Source of the DNA: JBKHXF01 sp046566145
GTDB taxonomy: Bacteria; Actinomycetota; Nitriliruptoria; Nitriliruptorales; Nitriliruptoraceae
Direction of reading: 5' to 3'
DNA: 64,000 nucleotides
Assembly: GCA_046566145.1 (NCBI GenBank)
Contig: JBKHXF010000019.1
Coordinates: forward strand, 21,534-85,533
How positions within the stretch are numbered: position 1 is the stretch's first letter; every line of letters starts with the position of its first letter. This document shows positions 17,921-26,454 of the stretch, piece by piece. A model generated the notes under the pieces. The model was not told the DNA's origin and searched no databases. It saw only the letters and a list, made by a program, of their open reading frames with translations. Made by a program: the position numbers and the translations under genes.

Positions 17921-17990
17921 CGACGGGCGCCGGAGGACCCCGGCGCCCGTCGGGTCCGGCCGTCGTGGTTGGTCGTCACCACGGCCGGAC
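17921..17990. terminator. Tandem hairpins upstream of M20 gene / downstream of small peptide gene
   Basis: CGACGGGCGCCGG (17921-17933) pairs with 17940-17952. GTCCGGCCGT...GG (17954-17968) pairs with 17979-17990 with a short bulge. On the minus strand these lie just after the 51-residue peptide gene and before the M20 gene, so they probably terminate the former. Confidence 0.6.
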
Positions 17991-18004
17991 GGCTGGTCCG
18001 TGTC

Positions 18005-18160
18005 TCAGGGCAGCTGCTGGCAGCCCGCCTCGGAGACGACGGCGGAGCCGTTGACCACGACCTGCACGTCGTAGCAGGCCTGTCCGGCCGCGGAGGCCGG
18101 CAGCGCGGTGGTGGCGAGGGCGGCGAGGGCCGCGGCGGTCAGGGTCAGGGTGCGTCGCAC
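18005..18160 (-). CDS. Tiny secreted peptide with two cysteines
   Basis: A 51-codon gene starts at GTG 18160 with AGGAG nine bases upstream. It begins MRRTLTLTAAALAALATT, a classic signal peptide ending ALPASAA, and leaves a mature peptide of about 25 residues with Cys near each end (QACYDVQVVV ... EAGCQQLP). No family is recognised. It lies 42 bp after the stop-to-start gap of secreted protease copy 2 on the same strand and is probably co-transcribed. It could be an inhibitor, activator or substrate of that protease; this is speculation. Confidence 0.68.
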   Translation of the reverse strand: MRRTLTLTAAALAALATTALPASAAGQACYDVQVVVNGSAVVSEAGCQQLP

Positions 18161-18202
18161 GGTGCTGTGCTCCTGTGTCGGTTCGGGTGTTCGGTGGAGG
18201 GG

Positions 18203-19111
18203 TCAGGGGAGCGGCGTGAACGGCTCGGTGCCGAGCGCGAGGTCGACGTCGAGCGTCGTGTGCCGCGCCACGTACGCGAGCGCACGCGGCAGGTCGGTCA
18301 CGCCGTTGGAGCCGGCCAGCGGAGCCAGCGCGAGCGTGGACAGCGAGCCGGTGGCCGCGCCGTCGGGGCCGAGGAAGGCGCTGCCGGAGTCACCCGGGAC
18401 GCCGGGGGAGACGGTGTAGACGTTCGCCGTCCAGCCCCCGTTGGAGGTCGACAGCACGAGGCCGGTCTTCGGGCTCGTCGCGGTGAGGCCCAGGCGGAGC
18501 GAGGAGTTGCCCCAGGTGTAGACCTGGTCGCCGGCCGCGACGCTGGCGAGCCCGGTCGGGCCACCCCAGGTGCGCACGGTCGGGTTCACGCGACCGTGGT
18601 CGGCCGGGTCGAGGCGGACCAGCGCGAAGTCGTTCGCGGCGCAGGCGCCGCGGTCGGTCTCCCCCACGGCCTGCATGGTCAGCCACGACGAGTAGACGAG
18701 CGTCGCCGGCCGGGTCGCGCCCTGGACGTCCACCCGGGTGCCGAGCGGCAGGCTCCCGGCCCGGCACCCGTCGGTCGAGGTCGCGGCGCCGGTGCCCGCG
18801 CAGTGGGCCGACTGGCCGAGGTAGAGGTCACGGACCTGCTGCCCGCCGACCGTGCGGGTGCCCTCGAACACGAAGCTCGCGGTGCACTGGCCGGCGCCGG
18901 CGGTCACGGTCTGGGCGCCGGGACGGATCGTCGCGTCGGCCGCGTCGGCCCACGGGCCGACGGTGTCGGCCGCCGCGGCGGCGCTGCCGAGCGCGGACGG
19001 TGCCAGCAGGGCGCCTGCGGCGATCCCGACGGCAGCGAGCCGTGCTCGCGCCGTGCGGCCGCGGGCGGGGGCCCGGGAGGTCGGGGTCGGCGAGGTGGGG
19101 GAGGGCGACAT
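18203..19111 (-). CDS. Secreted chymotrypsin-like serine protease (S1 family), copy 2
   Basis: The 302-residue protein has a long basic signal peptide (hydrophobic part LAAVGIAAGALLAPSALGSAAAAA). Its triad is His in QSAHC, Asp in ANDFALV and Ser in GDSGSA. Alignment by eye with copy 1 is collinear from ATIRPGAQTVTAG to LGTEPFTPLP, so this is a duplication now separated by the M20 gene and a small peptide gene. ATG 19111 is the start. Confidence 0.87.
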   Translation of the reverse strand: MSPSPTSPTPTSRAPARGRTARARLAAVGIAAGALLAPSALGSAAAAADTVGPWADAADATIRPGAQTVTAGAGQCTASFVFEGTRTVGGQQVRDLYLGQSAHCAGTGAATSTDGCRAGSLPLGTRVDVQGATRPATLVYSSWLTMQAVGETDRGACAANDFALVRLDPADHGRVNPTVRTWGGPTGLASVAAGDQVYTWGNSSLRLGLTATSPKTGLVLSTSNGGWTANVYTVSPGVPGDSGSAFLGPDGAATGSLSTLALAPLAGSNGVTDLPRALAYVARHTTLDVDLALGTEPFTPLP

Positions 19112-19175
19112 GGGGGCTCTCGGTGGTCCGGGGGAGGGGTGCCGTGCCCTGATGACGGACCGGGCCGCCCGGCGT

Positions 19176-19181
19176 TAGCAT
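19176..19181 (+). promoter_or_regulatory. Putative -10 hexamer TAGCAT for the peptide / sigma factor unit
   Basis: TAGCAT lies about 150 bp upstream of the 59-residue peptide gene, leaving a leader of roughly 145 nt. The assignment is tentative. Confidence 0.3.
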
Positions 19182-19333
19182 CGTCGGACTAGTGCGCGCG
19201 GGCCACGCGCGTGTCGAACGGCCAACGCGCACTCGCCCCGGGCCCGTGCTCGGAGAGTGACCCGAACCTGCACCGAGCGTTGCCGGTGCGGGACCGCCCC
19301 CGACGACCTCGTCGGCCGAACCAGGAGCACCAC

Positions 19334-19513
19334 GTGCGCCGCCGCACCGTCACCACCCTCGCCCTGCTCGCCGCCGCCGCCGGCAGCACCGTCGCGTTCG
19401 TCCCGCCGCCGCCCGCCGACGTCGAGGGTCCCTTCCCCGCCGGCGCGTGCGTCCGGGTGAAGGCCGTGGACCCCGACTACCTCTGCGTGCTCGTCTACGA
19501 CCCGCGTCCCTGA
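19334..19513 (+). CDS. Small secreted peptide upstream of a membrane-tethered sigma factor
   Basis: This 59-codon gene starts at GTG 19334 with AGGAG eight bases upstream. A basic start RRRTVTTLALLAAAAGSTVA is a signal peptide or anchor. The mature part has Pro-rich PPPPADVEG and two Cys (GACVRV ... DYLCVLVYD). Its N-terminus resembles that of the peptide at 18005-18160. The stop is three bases from the sigma factor start, so they form one transcription unit. Function is unknown. Confidence 0.7.
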   Translation: MRRRTVTTLALLAAAAGSTVAFVPPPPADVEGPFPAGACVRVKAVDPDYLCVLVYDPRP

Positions 19514-19516
19514 CCG

Positions 19517-20701
19517 GTGCGGCGACAGCACGGCCCCTCCGCGGCCGGCGGTCCGACCCCTCGCCCGGGTGACGCCGTCGACGTCGCGCTCGTGACGACC
19601 CTGCGATCGGCGGACGACCCGGCCCGCCGGGACGAGGCGTGGGTCGAGCTCCTCGCCCGGCACCGTGCCGGGGTCGAGGCCGTGTGCCACCGGCGGCTCG
19701 GTGGCGACCCGGCCGTCGACGACGCCGTCCAGGAGGCGTTCGTCCGGGCGCTCTCCCGGCTCGACGACCTGCGCGACCCGTCGCGCTTCGGGCCGTGGGT
19801 CCGCGCCATCGCGGCCAGCGTCTGCGTCGACGTCCACCGCGAGCGTCGCCACGCCCGGCCCGAGGCCGCGCCGGCGGCCGGACTCGCGTGCGACGGGCCG
19901 ACGCCGGCCGACGTGGCGCTCGCGTCGGACGAGGCCCGGCGCCTGCACGAGCACCTCTCCCGCCTCGGGGAGCGGGACCGCGTGGCGCTGTGGCTGCGCG
20001 ACGGTCACGGCGCCTCGGTCGGTGAGGTCGCGGCCCGTCTCGGGGTGACCGAGGGCAGCGCCCGTGTCCTGCTGCACCGTGCCCGCACGCGGCTGCGCCA
20101 GAGCCTCGACGTCCGTGGCCTCGCCGCTCCCGTCGCCGCGCTGGTGGCGCGCCTGCGGGTGCGGCAGGCCGGCGGCGAGCACGTGGTCGGGCTCGCGGCC
20201 GGGTCGGCTGCCGCCCTCGTGGTCGGCGTGTCCGTGCTGCTCCCGGGCGGGGCCGGTGGTGGGGCCCCGGACCCCGCCGCCCCCGTGCCGGTCGCGACCG
20301 CACCGGCGCCCGACGCACCCGCGTCCGTCGACGAGGCGGTTCCGTCCGATCCCACTTCCGCCGCCTCGGTTCCGGGGGCTCCGGTCCCCGGCCCCGGCGC
20401 GTCGTCCGGAGCGCCGTCCCCCGTCGCCTCGCCGGGGGAGGCACCGGTCGTCGAGCCGCGCGGCCCCGTCGTGACGCGGACGCCGCCGGCGCAGGAGCCC
20501 GTGGCCGAGGTGCGCGCCGGCGACGGGGGCCTCGACGCGCTCGAGGGACTGGTGTTCCTCGGTGACGGCGTCGAGGCCGCCGGCGACGACGCCGGCCCCG
20601 ACGAGGGTGCCGACGGGGAGACCGACGACCAGGAGCGCCCCCGGCCGGTGCTGGGCGGCGACGGCCTGCCCGTCGGCGTCGAGCGGCGGGGCGACGGGTA
20701 G
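19517..20701 (+). CDS. ECF sigma factor fused to a membrane anchor and extracytoplasmic tail
   Basis: The 394-residue protein has sigma region 2 (about residues 55-115; DPAVDDAVQEAFVRALSRLDDLRDPSRFGPWVRAIAA in part) and region 4 (about 140-195; LGERDRVALWLRDGHGASVGEVAARLGVTEGSARVLLHRARTRLRQ in part). One membrane helix follows (about 217-240, GLAAGSAAALVVGVSVLL), then a Pro/Ala-rich, acidic tail of about 150 residues that would lie outside the cell. The tail probably acts as a built-in anti-sigma or sensor. GTG 19517 lacks an obvious ribosome site; GTG 19592 is an alternative. The stop overlaps a TAGGGT hexamer for the next gene. Confidence 0.78.
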   Translation: MRRQHGPSAAGGPTPRPGDAVDVALVTTLRSADDPARRDEAWVELLARHRAGVEAVCHRRLGGDPAVDDAVQEAFVRALSRLDDLRDPSRFGPWVRAIAASVCVDVHRERRHARPEAAPAAGLACDGPTPADVALASDEARRLHEHLSRLGERDRVALWLRDGHGASVGEVAARLGVTEGSARVLLHRARTRLRQSLDVRGLAAPVAALVARLRVRQAGGEHVVGLAAGSAAALVVGVSVLLPGGAGGGAPDPAAPVPVATAPAPDAPASVDEAVPSDPTSAASVPGAPVPGPGASSGAPSPVASPGEAPVVEPRGPVVTRTPPAQEPVAEVRAGDGGLDALEGLVFLGDGVEAAGDDAGPDEGADGETDDQERPRPVLGGDGLPVGVERRGDG

Positions 20702-20757
20702 GGTCGGCCGCCGGCGCCGGCACCCGTCCGTCGCCGCGCCACGCGAGGGAGACGCAC

Positions 20758-22194
20758 GTGCGACAGATGTCCGGGCTCGACGCCTCGTTCCTGAACCTCG
20801 AGTCACCCTCGTCGCCGCTGCACGTCTCGTCGCTCGTCGTCCTCGACGGCTCCTCCGCCCCCGACGGCTTCGGGTACGACCGCATCGTCGAGCTGGTCGG
20901 GTCGCGCGTGCGCAGCATCGCCCCGTTCCGCGAGAAGCTCGTCGAGGTCCCGCTCGGGCTCGACCACCCGTACTGGCTGGTCGACCCCGACTTCGACCTC
21001 GAGTTCCACGTCCGCCACTCCGCGGTGCCCGCGCCGGGCACCGCGCAGCAGCTCGCCGAGGTCGTCGCCCGCCTGCACGCCCGCCCGCTCGACCGCAGCC
21101 GGCCGCTGTGGGAGATGTACGTCATCGAGGGCCTCGAGGGCGGCGACGTGGCCCTGTTCACCAAGATGCACCACGCGGCGATCGACGGTGTCTCCGGTGC
21201 CGAGCTCGCCGCCGTGCTGCTCGACCTGACCCCGGAGCCCGACCCGGACCGCAGCTTCGGCCCACCGCTCGCGGCGGACCGCGAGCCCGGGCAGGTCGCC
21301 ATGCTGGCGCGTGGTGCCCGCGGCCTGGTCCGCGCCCCGCGCCGCCTCACCCGGACCGCGGTGCGCACCGCGCGGATGCTGCCCGGGCTCTCCGGCCTCG
21401 CGGAGATGGCGCTGCCGGACCCGGTGCGCCGGCGGGTCGGGCAGGGTGACGGCGGGGTCATCGGCGGTCCGAGCCTCCAGGCCCCGCCGACCCCGTTCAA
21501 CGCCCCGATCTCCCCGCACCGACGGGTCGCCTACGGCTCGATGTCGCTCACCCGGGTCAAGGCCATCAAGTCGGCGCAGGGCACCACCGTCAACGACGTC
21601 GTGATGGCGTTGTGTGCCGGGGCGCTGCGGCGCTACCTGCTCGAGCAGGACGCGCTGCCCGACCGGCCGCTGCAGGCCATGATCCCGATCTCCGTGCGCT
21701 CGGCCGACGAGTCCGGCGCCCTCGGCAACCGGGTCACCGCGATGGTCGGGGTCGTGCCCACGCACCTCGACGACCCGCTGGCCCGGCTGCAGGCGGTGAG
21801 CGAGAAGATGCGGGTCGCCAAGGACCACGACGCGGTGCCCGCCGACCTGCTCTCCGACATCACCCAGTTCGCCCCGCCGGCGGTCGCCGCCCGCGCCGCC
21901 CGCGTCGCTGCCCGCCTGCGCTGGGCCGATCGGCTCCGCCTGCCGTTCAACCTGGTCATCTCGAACGTCCCGGGGCCGCCGATCCCGCTCTACGTCGCCG
22001 GCGCCCGCGTGCGCCACTTCTTCCCGATCTCGGCCATCATCGACGGGCTGGGCTGCAACATCACCGTGATGAGCCACGAGGACGCGATGGACGTCGGCGT
22101 CACCGCCGACCGCGAGCTCGTGCCGGACCCGTGGCGCATCGTCGAGCTGGTGCTCGAGGAGGAGGCCCTCCTCGCCGAGCTGTCGGGCGTGTGA
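20758..22194 (+). CDS. Wax ester synthase / diacylglycerol acyltransferase (WS/DGAT)
   Basis: The 478-residue protein has the WS/DGAT start LDASFLNLESPSSPLHV and the active-site motif HHAAIDG (His138, His139, Asp143). It also has the C-terminal family motifs NDVVMALCAGALRRYL and FNLVISNVPGPP. Such enzymes make storage triacylglycerols or wax esters at the membrane from acyl-CoA. GTG 20758 follows GGGAG; the ATG at 20767 is possible. TAGGGT at 20699-20704 is the likely -10. Its stop overlaps the sppA start. Confidence 0.92.
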   Translation: MRQMSGLDASFLNLESPSSPLHVSSLVVLDGSSAPDGFGYDRIVELVGSRVRSIAPFREKLVEVPLGLDHPYWLVDPDFDLEFHVRHSAVPAPGTAQQLAEVVARLHARPLDRSRPLWEMYVIEGLEGGDVALFTKMHHAAIDGVSGAELAAVLLDLTPEPDPDRSFGPPLAADREPGQVAMLARGARGLVRAPRRLTRTAVRTARMLPGLSGLAEMALPDPVRRRVGQGDGGVIGGPSLQAPPTPFNAPISPHRRVAYGSMSLTRVKAIKSAQGTTVNDVVMALCAGALRRYLLEQDALPDRPLQAMIPISVRSADESGALGNRVTAMVGVVPTHLDDPLARLQAVSEKMRVAKDHDAVPADLLSDITQFAPPAVAARAARVAARLRWADRLRLPFNLVISNVPGPPIPLYVAGARVRHFFPISAIIDGLGCNITVMSHEDAMDVGVTADRELVPDPWRIVELVLEEEALLAELSGV

Positions 22195-24113
22195 CGGACC
22201 GGCGCTGGGAGGCCGTCGACCGCCGGCGCGCTGCCGCCCGGCGCGTCGCCCTGTCCGCCCTGGTCCTGGCGGCCCTGGTGGGGCTGGCGCTCGTGGTCCG
22301 TGTGCTCGCGTCCCCGCCCGGCCTCGCGGCGACCGCCGGCGTCGCCGCGGTCGCGGTGGGCGTCGCCCGGACGCTGGCCCGTCGGCTGCCCGACGAGCTC
22401 GTCCTCGACCTCGACCTCACCACCCCGCCCGTGGAGGCCCACGACGGTCCGCCGCTGCAGCGGCTCGTCGGCGCCGGCGGGCCGCCCCTGCTGCGCGACG
22501 TCGTGACCACGCTGCGCCGGGCCGCCGCGGACGACCGGGTGCGTGCGGTCGTGGTCCGCCTCGGCGGCCAGCCCGGCCTCGCCACCGTGCAGGAGCTCGC
22601 GGACGCGCTCGCGGAGGCCCGCGCCGGCGGTGTGCGCACCGTCGCGGTCGCCGACACCCTCGGCGAGTTCGGCGGGGGGACGCTGCTCACCACCCTCGCG
22701 GCCGCGTGCGACGAGGTCGTGGTCCAGCCCGGCGCCGAGGTCGCGCTGACCGGGCTCGTGGCGCGCCTGCCGTTCGCCCGCGAGCTCGTCGACCGGCTCG
22801 GGCTGGTCCCGCGCGTCGGCACCCGGCACGAGTACAAGCAGGCGGCGTCGGTCGTGACCGACGCGGACCTCACCGAGCCGCACCGCGAGGCCACCGGCCG
22901 GCTCCTCGCCGACCGGGCCCGGCAGGTCGTCGAGGCGATCGCCGCGGGACGGGGGCTCGACGAGGCGGACGTGCGCGCCGCCGTCGACACCGGCCCGCAC
23001 ACCGTGGACGAGGCGCTCGCGCTGGGGCTGGTCGACCGGGTCGCGTGGCGCGACGAGGTCCTCGACGAGCTCACCGGCGACGGGGAGGGGCCGGTGCTCG
23101 TTCCCGCCGACGCCTACCGCCGGCGCACGTCCCGGCGCCCGCCCGGCGCGCCACGCGGCCGCCGGCGCGGTCCGCGGTCCCGGCGACGGGTGGTGGGCCT
23201 CGTCGTGGCGACCGGGACCGTGGCGCGGGGCCGCTCGACCCCGACGCTCGGGGGCGGGACCACCATGGGCGCCGACGACGTCGTCGACGCGCTGCGGGCG
23301 GCCGAGCGTGACGAGCACGTGGCCGCCGTGGTCGTGCGGGTCGACTCGCGCGGGGGCTCGGCCGTCGCGTCGGCCAGCATCCACCGGGCGGTGGTGCGCT
23401 GCCGCGCCGCCGGCACGCCCGTCGTGGTGTCGATGGGCGAGGTCGCCGCGTCCGGCGGGTACTACATGGCCGCCGGCGCGGACCGCATCGTCGCGCAGCC
23501 CGGCACGATCACCGGCTCGATCGGGGTGGTCGCCGGCAAGCTCGTCACCGCCGGCGCGTGGGAGCGCCTCGGGGTCCGCTGGGTGCACCTGCGCGAGGGC
23601 GAGCACGCCGGCATCACCGCCCCGGAGCTCGACCTGTCGCCCGGCGAGCAGGCCCGCTTCGACGCGCTCCTCGACCACGTCTACGCCGACTTCACCGGCC
23701 GGGTCGCGGAGGGCCGCGGGATGACCGAGGCGGAGGTCGACGCCGTGGCCCGCGGCCGGGTGTGGACCGGCGCCGACGCGCACGCCCGCGGGCTCGTCGA
23801 CGAGCTCGGCGGGCTGACCCGCGCGGTCGCGCTGGCGGCGGAGCTCGCCGGGCTCGACCCCGACCCGCGGGTCGCGGTCGTCGACGGGGCCCCGCAGGAC
23901 GCGGCGGCCCGGCTGCGCCGGCGGCTCGGCGCCCTGGCCGGCGTCCCCGCGACGCTCGCGTGGCTCGCCGGCGTCGGACGTGTCGGACGCACCGCCCTCG
24001 AGCCGGTGCTCGCCGCCACCGGTCTCGACGGGCTCCCGCTCGACGGACGGGACCCCGCCGGGCTCGCGCCCCGCGGGGTCCTGCACCTGCCGGTGTCGCT
24101 GCTGCCGGACTGA
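22191..24113 (+). CDS. sppA: Signal peptide peptidase SppA, long tandem-domain form (S49)
   Basis: The 640-residue protein has one or two N-terminal membrane segments (about residues 15-60) and two S49 domains. The N-terminal half supplies the catalytic Lys (about K216 in HEYKQAAS). The C-terminal half supplies the Ser nucleophile (about S421 in SMGEVAASGGYYMAAGAD). That is the arrangement of the 67-kDa bacterial form, which degrades cleaved signal peptides in the membrane. Its GTG start overlaps the WS/DGAT stop (GTGTGA), implying coupling. It is notably rich in the octamer CGCCGGCG. Confidence 0.9.
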   Translation: MTDRRWEAVDRRRAAARRVALSALVLAALVGLALVVRVLASPPGLAATAGVAAVAVGVARTLARRLPDELVLDLDLTTPPVEAHDGPPLQRLVGAGGPPLLRDVVTTLRRAAADDRVRAVVVRLGGQPGLATVQELADALAEARAGGVRTVAVADTLGEFGGGTLLTTLAAACDEVVVQPGAEVALTGLVARLPFARELVDRLGLVPRVGTRHEYKQAASVVTDADLTEPHREATGRLLADRARQVVEAIAAGRGLDEADVRAAVDTGPHTVDEALALGLVDRVAWRDEVLDELTGDGEGPVLVPADAYRRRTSRRPPGAPRGRRRGPRSRRRVVGLVVATGTVARGRSTPTLGGGTTMGADDVVDALRAAERDEHVAAVVVRVDSRGGSAVASASIHRAVVRCRAAGTPVVVSMGEVAASGGYYMAAGADRIVAQPGTITGSIGVVAGKLVTAGAWERLGVRWVHLREGEHAGITAPELDLSPGEQARFDALLDHVYADFTGRVAEGRGMTEAEVDAVARGRVWTGADAHARGLVDELGGLTRAVALAAELAGLDPDPRVAVVDGAPQDAAARLRRRLGALAGVPATLAWLAGVGRVGRTALEPVLAATGLDGLPLDGRDPAGLAPRGVLHLPVSLLPD

Positions 24114-24125
24114 GCCGGCGCGGCG

Positions 24126-25121
24126 TCAGGCGGTGGCGTCGTCCGGTGTCGCGACGGCCTCGGCGGGCTGCAGCCGCCGGCGCTCGCGCTGCGTCGGGGA
24201 GGGGAGCTTGATGTCGCGCACGAGGCCGAGGCCCTCGAGGCGCTCGATGACCCACGCGGAGACGTCGACCTGGCCGCGGTCGAGGCCGTGCCGCGCTGAG
24301 GCCGGGAAGGCGTGGTGGTTGTTGTGCCACGACTCGCCCATCGACAGCAGCGACAGCCACCAGACGTTGCGCGCCTCGTCGTGGGAGTCGTAGACCTCGT
24401 CGCCGAAGACGTGGCAGATCGAGTTGATCGACCAGGTCGTGTGCAGCTGCACGAAGATGCGCACCAGCCCGCCCCACACGAACGCGCGCAGCGCACCGCC
24501 GGCGGTGCCGGTCACGGCCCAGCCGATCGCGGCGGGCAGGGCCAGCGACAGCCCGACGATCGGGACGTAGAGGTTGCTGACGCGGACCACGATCGGGTCC
24601 TCGAGCAGGTCGGGCGTCCACTCCTCGGGCTTGGTGGTGATGGGCGCGAAGAGCCAGCCCACGTGCGCCCACCACAGGCCCTTCACGGTGGCCCACGCCC
24701 CGCCGTCGGGGTCGAGGTGGGGGGAGTGGGGGTCGCCGGCCGTGTCGGAGTACGCGTGGTGTCGGCGGTGCTCGGCGCACCACTTCAGCACCGGGCCCTG
24801 CATCGCCATGGTCCCGAGCACGGCGAGGGTGCCCCGCACGGACGGCGCGGCCCGGAAGCCGCGGTGCGTGAACAGGCGGTGGAAGCCGACGGTGATGCCG
24901 AGGGTGGTGAGCACGTGCAGCCCCACCAGCAGGCCGAGGTCGAGGGCGGTGACGCCCCAGCCCCACAGCCCGACGATCGCCCACACGAGGCCGACGAGCG
25001 GCGCGACGGTGTTGAACAGCACGAAGCCGCGGTGGAGGCGCCGGTAGGTCGGCGTCATCTCCTCGGTGCCGCGCCGTTCGAGCGCGTCGTCCGTGGCGGT
25101 GCGCATGAGGGTTGCGGACAC
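24126..25121 (-). CDS. Acyl-CoA (delta-9-type) fatty acid desaturase
   Basis: The 331-residue membrane protein has the three di-iron histidine boxes HRLFTH, EHRRHHAY and HNNHHAF spaced as in acyl-CoA desaturases, with paired hydrophobic stretches around them. It would introduce a double bond into acyl-CoA to adjust membrane fluidity. The GTG start has AGGAG eight bases upstream. The convergent sppA stop is 12 bp away. The 132 bp upstream hold no gene. Confidence 0.92.
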   Translation of the reverse strand: MSATLMRTATDDALERRGTEEMTPTYRRLHRGFVLFNTVAPLVGLVWAIVGLWGWGVTALDLGLLVGLHVLTTLGITVGFHRLFTHRGFRAAPSVRGTLAVLGTMAMQGPVLKWCAEHRRHHAYSDTAGDPHSPHLDPDGGAWATVKGLWWAHVGWLFAPITTKPEEWTPDLLEDPIVVRVSNLYVPIVGLSLALPAAIGWAVTGTAGGALRAFVWGGLVRIFVQLHTTWSINSICHVFGDEVYDSHDEARNVWWLSLLSMGESWHNNHHAFPASARHGLDRGQVDVSAWVIERLEGLGLVRDIKLPSPTQRERRRLQPAEAVATPDDATA

Positions 25122-25253
25122 GGGGTGCTCCTGGGTGAGGCGATGGCGCGACGCGCCGGCGGTCGGCTGGCGCCGGGTCGTCCGCTCGCGACGGCGCCGT
25201 GTCCGGTTCGGTGGCCTCGGGGCGGAGGTTCGTGGCCGGTCGCGCCCCGGCCC

Positions 25254-25778
25254 TCAGCCGGGGAGGCCGAGGCGCAGCAGCCGGACCCGCTTCTCGCCCC
25301 CGCCGGTGTCCTGCTCGCCGACCGGGACGAACCCGCGGGCCTCGTGGAACCGCAGGGACGCCTCGTTGCGGGGCCGCACGTTCACCTCGGCGCACACCGC
25401 CGCCGCCCCGGACGCCCGCGCGGCCGCCACGACCTCGTCGTAGAGACGCGCGCCCAGGCCGAGCCGACGGTGCGCGTCGGCCACGACGACCCGGTCGACG
25501 TAGAGGTAGGGCTGGGTCTCGGCCCGCTCGAACCAGGCGTAGTTCTCGCTGCGGTACCCGCACCCCGACGGCAGCGCGAGGACGAGCGCGGCGACCGTCG
25601 GGTCCGGCGCGTCGACGGCCACGATCGCGCGGGCGAGCCGGCTCATCCCGACGAGGTGGGCGAGCTCGTCGACGGACAGGTCGTTGACCGCCGGGACGGC
25701 CGCACGGTTGACCCGCGCCACCTCCGCGAGCAGCGGGTGGTCGGGGGTCAGGTCGGTCAGGTCGCGGGGCTCGAGCAC
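25254..25778 (-). CDS. GNAT family N-acetyltransferase
   Basis: The 174-residue protein has the GNAT acetyl-CoA site as VDRVVVADAHRRLGLGARLYDEVVAAARASG (in part), with V/L-rich beta4 and the R/Q-xx-G-x-G/A variant RRLGLG. It also has the C-terminal motif NEASLRFHEARGFVPVG. The acceptor is unknown. The GTG at 25778 opens the frame. Confidence 0.83.
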   Translation of the reverse strand: MLEPRDLTDLTPDHPLLAEVARVNRAAVPAVNDLSVDELAHLVGMSRLARAIVAVDAPDPTVAALVLALPSGCGYRSENYAWFERAETQPYLYVDRVVVADAHRRLGLGARLYDEVVAAARASGAAAVCAEVNVRPRNEASLRFHEARGFVPVGEQDTGGGEKRVRLLRLGLPG

Positions 25779-25846
25779 GGCGGGAGCGTACGGGCGCCGC
25801 GGGGCTCCGAACCGTCGGCGCCGCCCACCCGACCGGGACCACCGCC

Positions 25847-26119
25847 GTGCCCAGCCCCGCGCGCCGCGCCCTCGTCGCCACCCTCGTGCCGCTCGTCCTC
25901 CTCGCGGGCCCGGTGGCCGCCGCGTCGCCCGGTGCTGGCGCGCGGTCGGGCACCCCCGCCGTCGTGGAGCTGCGAGACGACATCCGACGCGACCTGCCGG
26001 CGCGCGTCGACACGAGCCGTGACCGGCACCGGTTCGCCGTCGTCGGCGGCGCCCTCGTCGCGCTGGGAGCGTTGCTGGTCGCCGCGCGGCTGCTCACCGG
26101 GCCGCCCCCGCCGCCCTGA
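25847..26119 (+). CDS. Small secreted or membrane protein
   Basis: The 90-residue product has a signal peptide (LVATLVPLVLLAGPVAAA), a short charged middle (VVELRDDIRRDLPARVDTSRD) and a C-terminal membrane helix (VGGALVALGALLVAARLL) ending in GPPPPP. No family is recognised. The ribosome site is weak and the GTG start is provisional. Confidence 0.55.
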   Translation: MPSPARRALVATLVPLVLLAGPVAAASPGAGARSGTPAVVELRDDIRRDLPARVDTSRDRHRFAVVGGALVALGALLVAARLLTGPPPPP

Positions 26120-26172
26120 CCCGCCCTGTCCGTTCGTCGTGGCGGTGGTCGTCCGGACCCCCACACTGGTCC

Positions 26173-26454
26173 GTGGTCACCGTGTCCGCGACCCGAATGG
26201 GGAACCCCGTGGCCCGCTCCGCCGCTCCGCTCCGTCCGGCCCCGATGCTCGAGGTGCAGCTGGGTGCCGGGACGCGGGCGCACCTGTTCCGCTCGTCGAA
26301 CGGGGCGAACGCGAAGGCCATGGCCCTGCGTGACGGCGACGTCGCGTACGACTACGTGCTGTGCGGCGCCTCCGGCGCGCTGCGGCTCGCCGACGGGCTC
26401 GAGCTCTGCCGCACCTGCGCCTCGGTCGCCGAGCGGGTCGCCGGCACGGCCTGA
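26173..26454 (+). CDS. Small conserved-looking protein of unknown function
   Basis: The frame encodes up to 93 residues; GTG 26209 (after GGGGAA) or ATG 26197 may be the true start. The core MLEVQLGAGTRAHLFRSSNG ... ALRDGDVAYDYVLCG ... LELCRTCASV has three Cys including a CxxC. The last 103 bp overlap the convergent Maf gene's tail in antisense, so one of the two ends may be mis-called. Confidence 0.5.
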   Translation: MVTVSATRMGNPVARSAAPLRPAPMLEVQLGAGTRAHLFRSSNGANAKAMALRDGDVAYDYVLCGASGALRLADGLELCRTCASVAERVAGTA

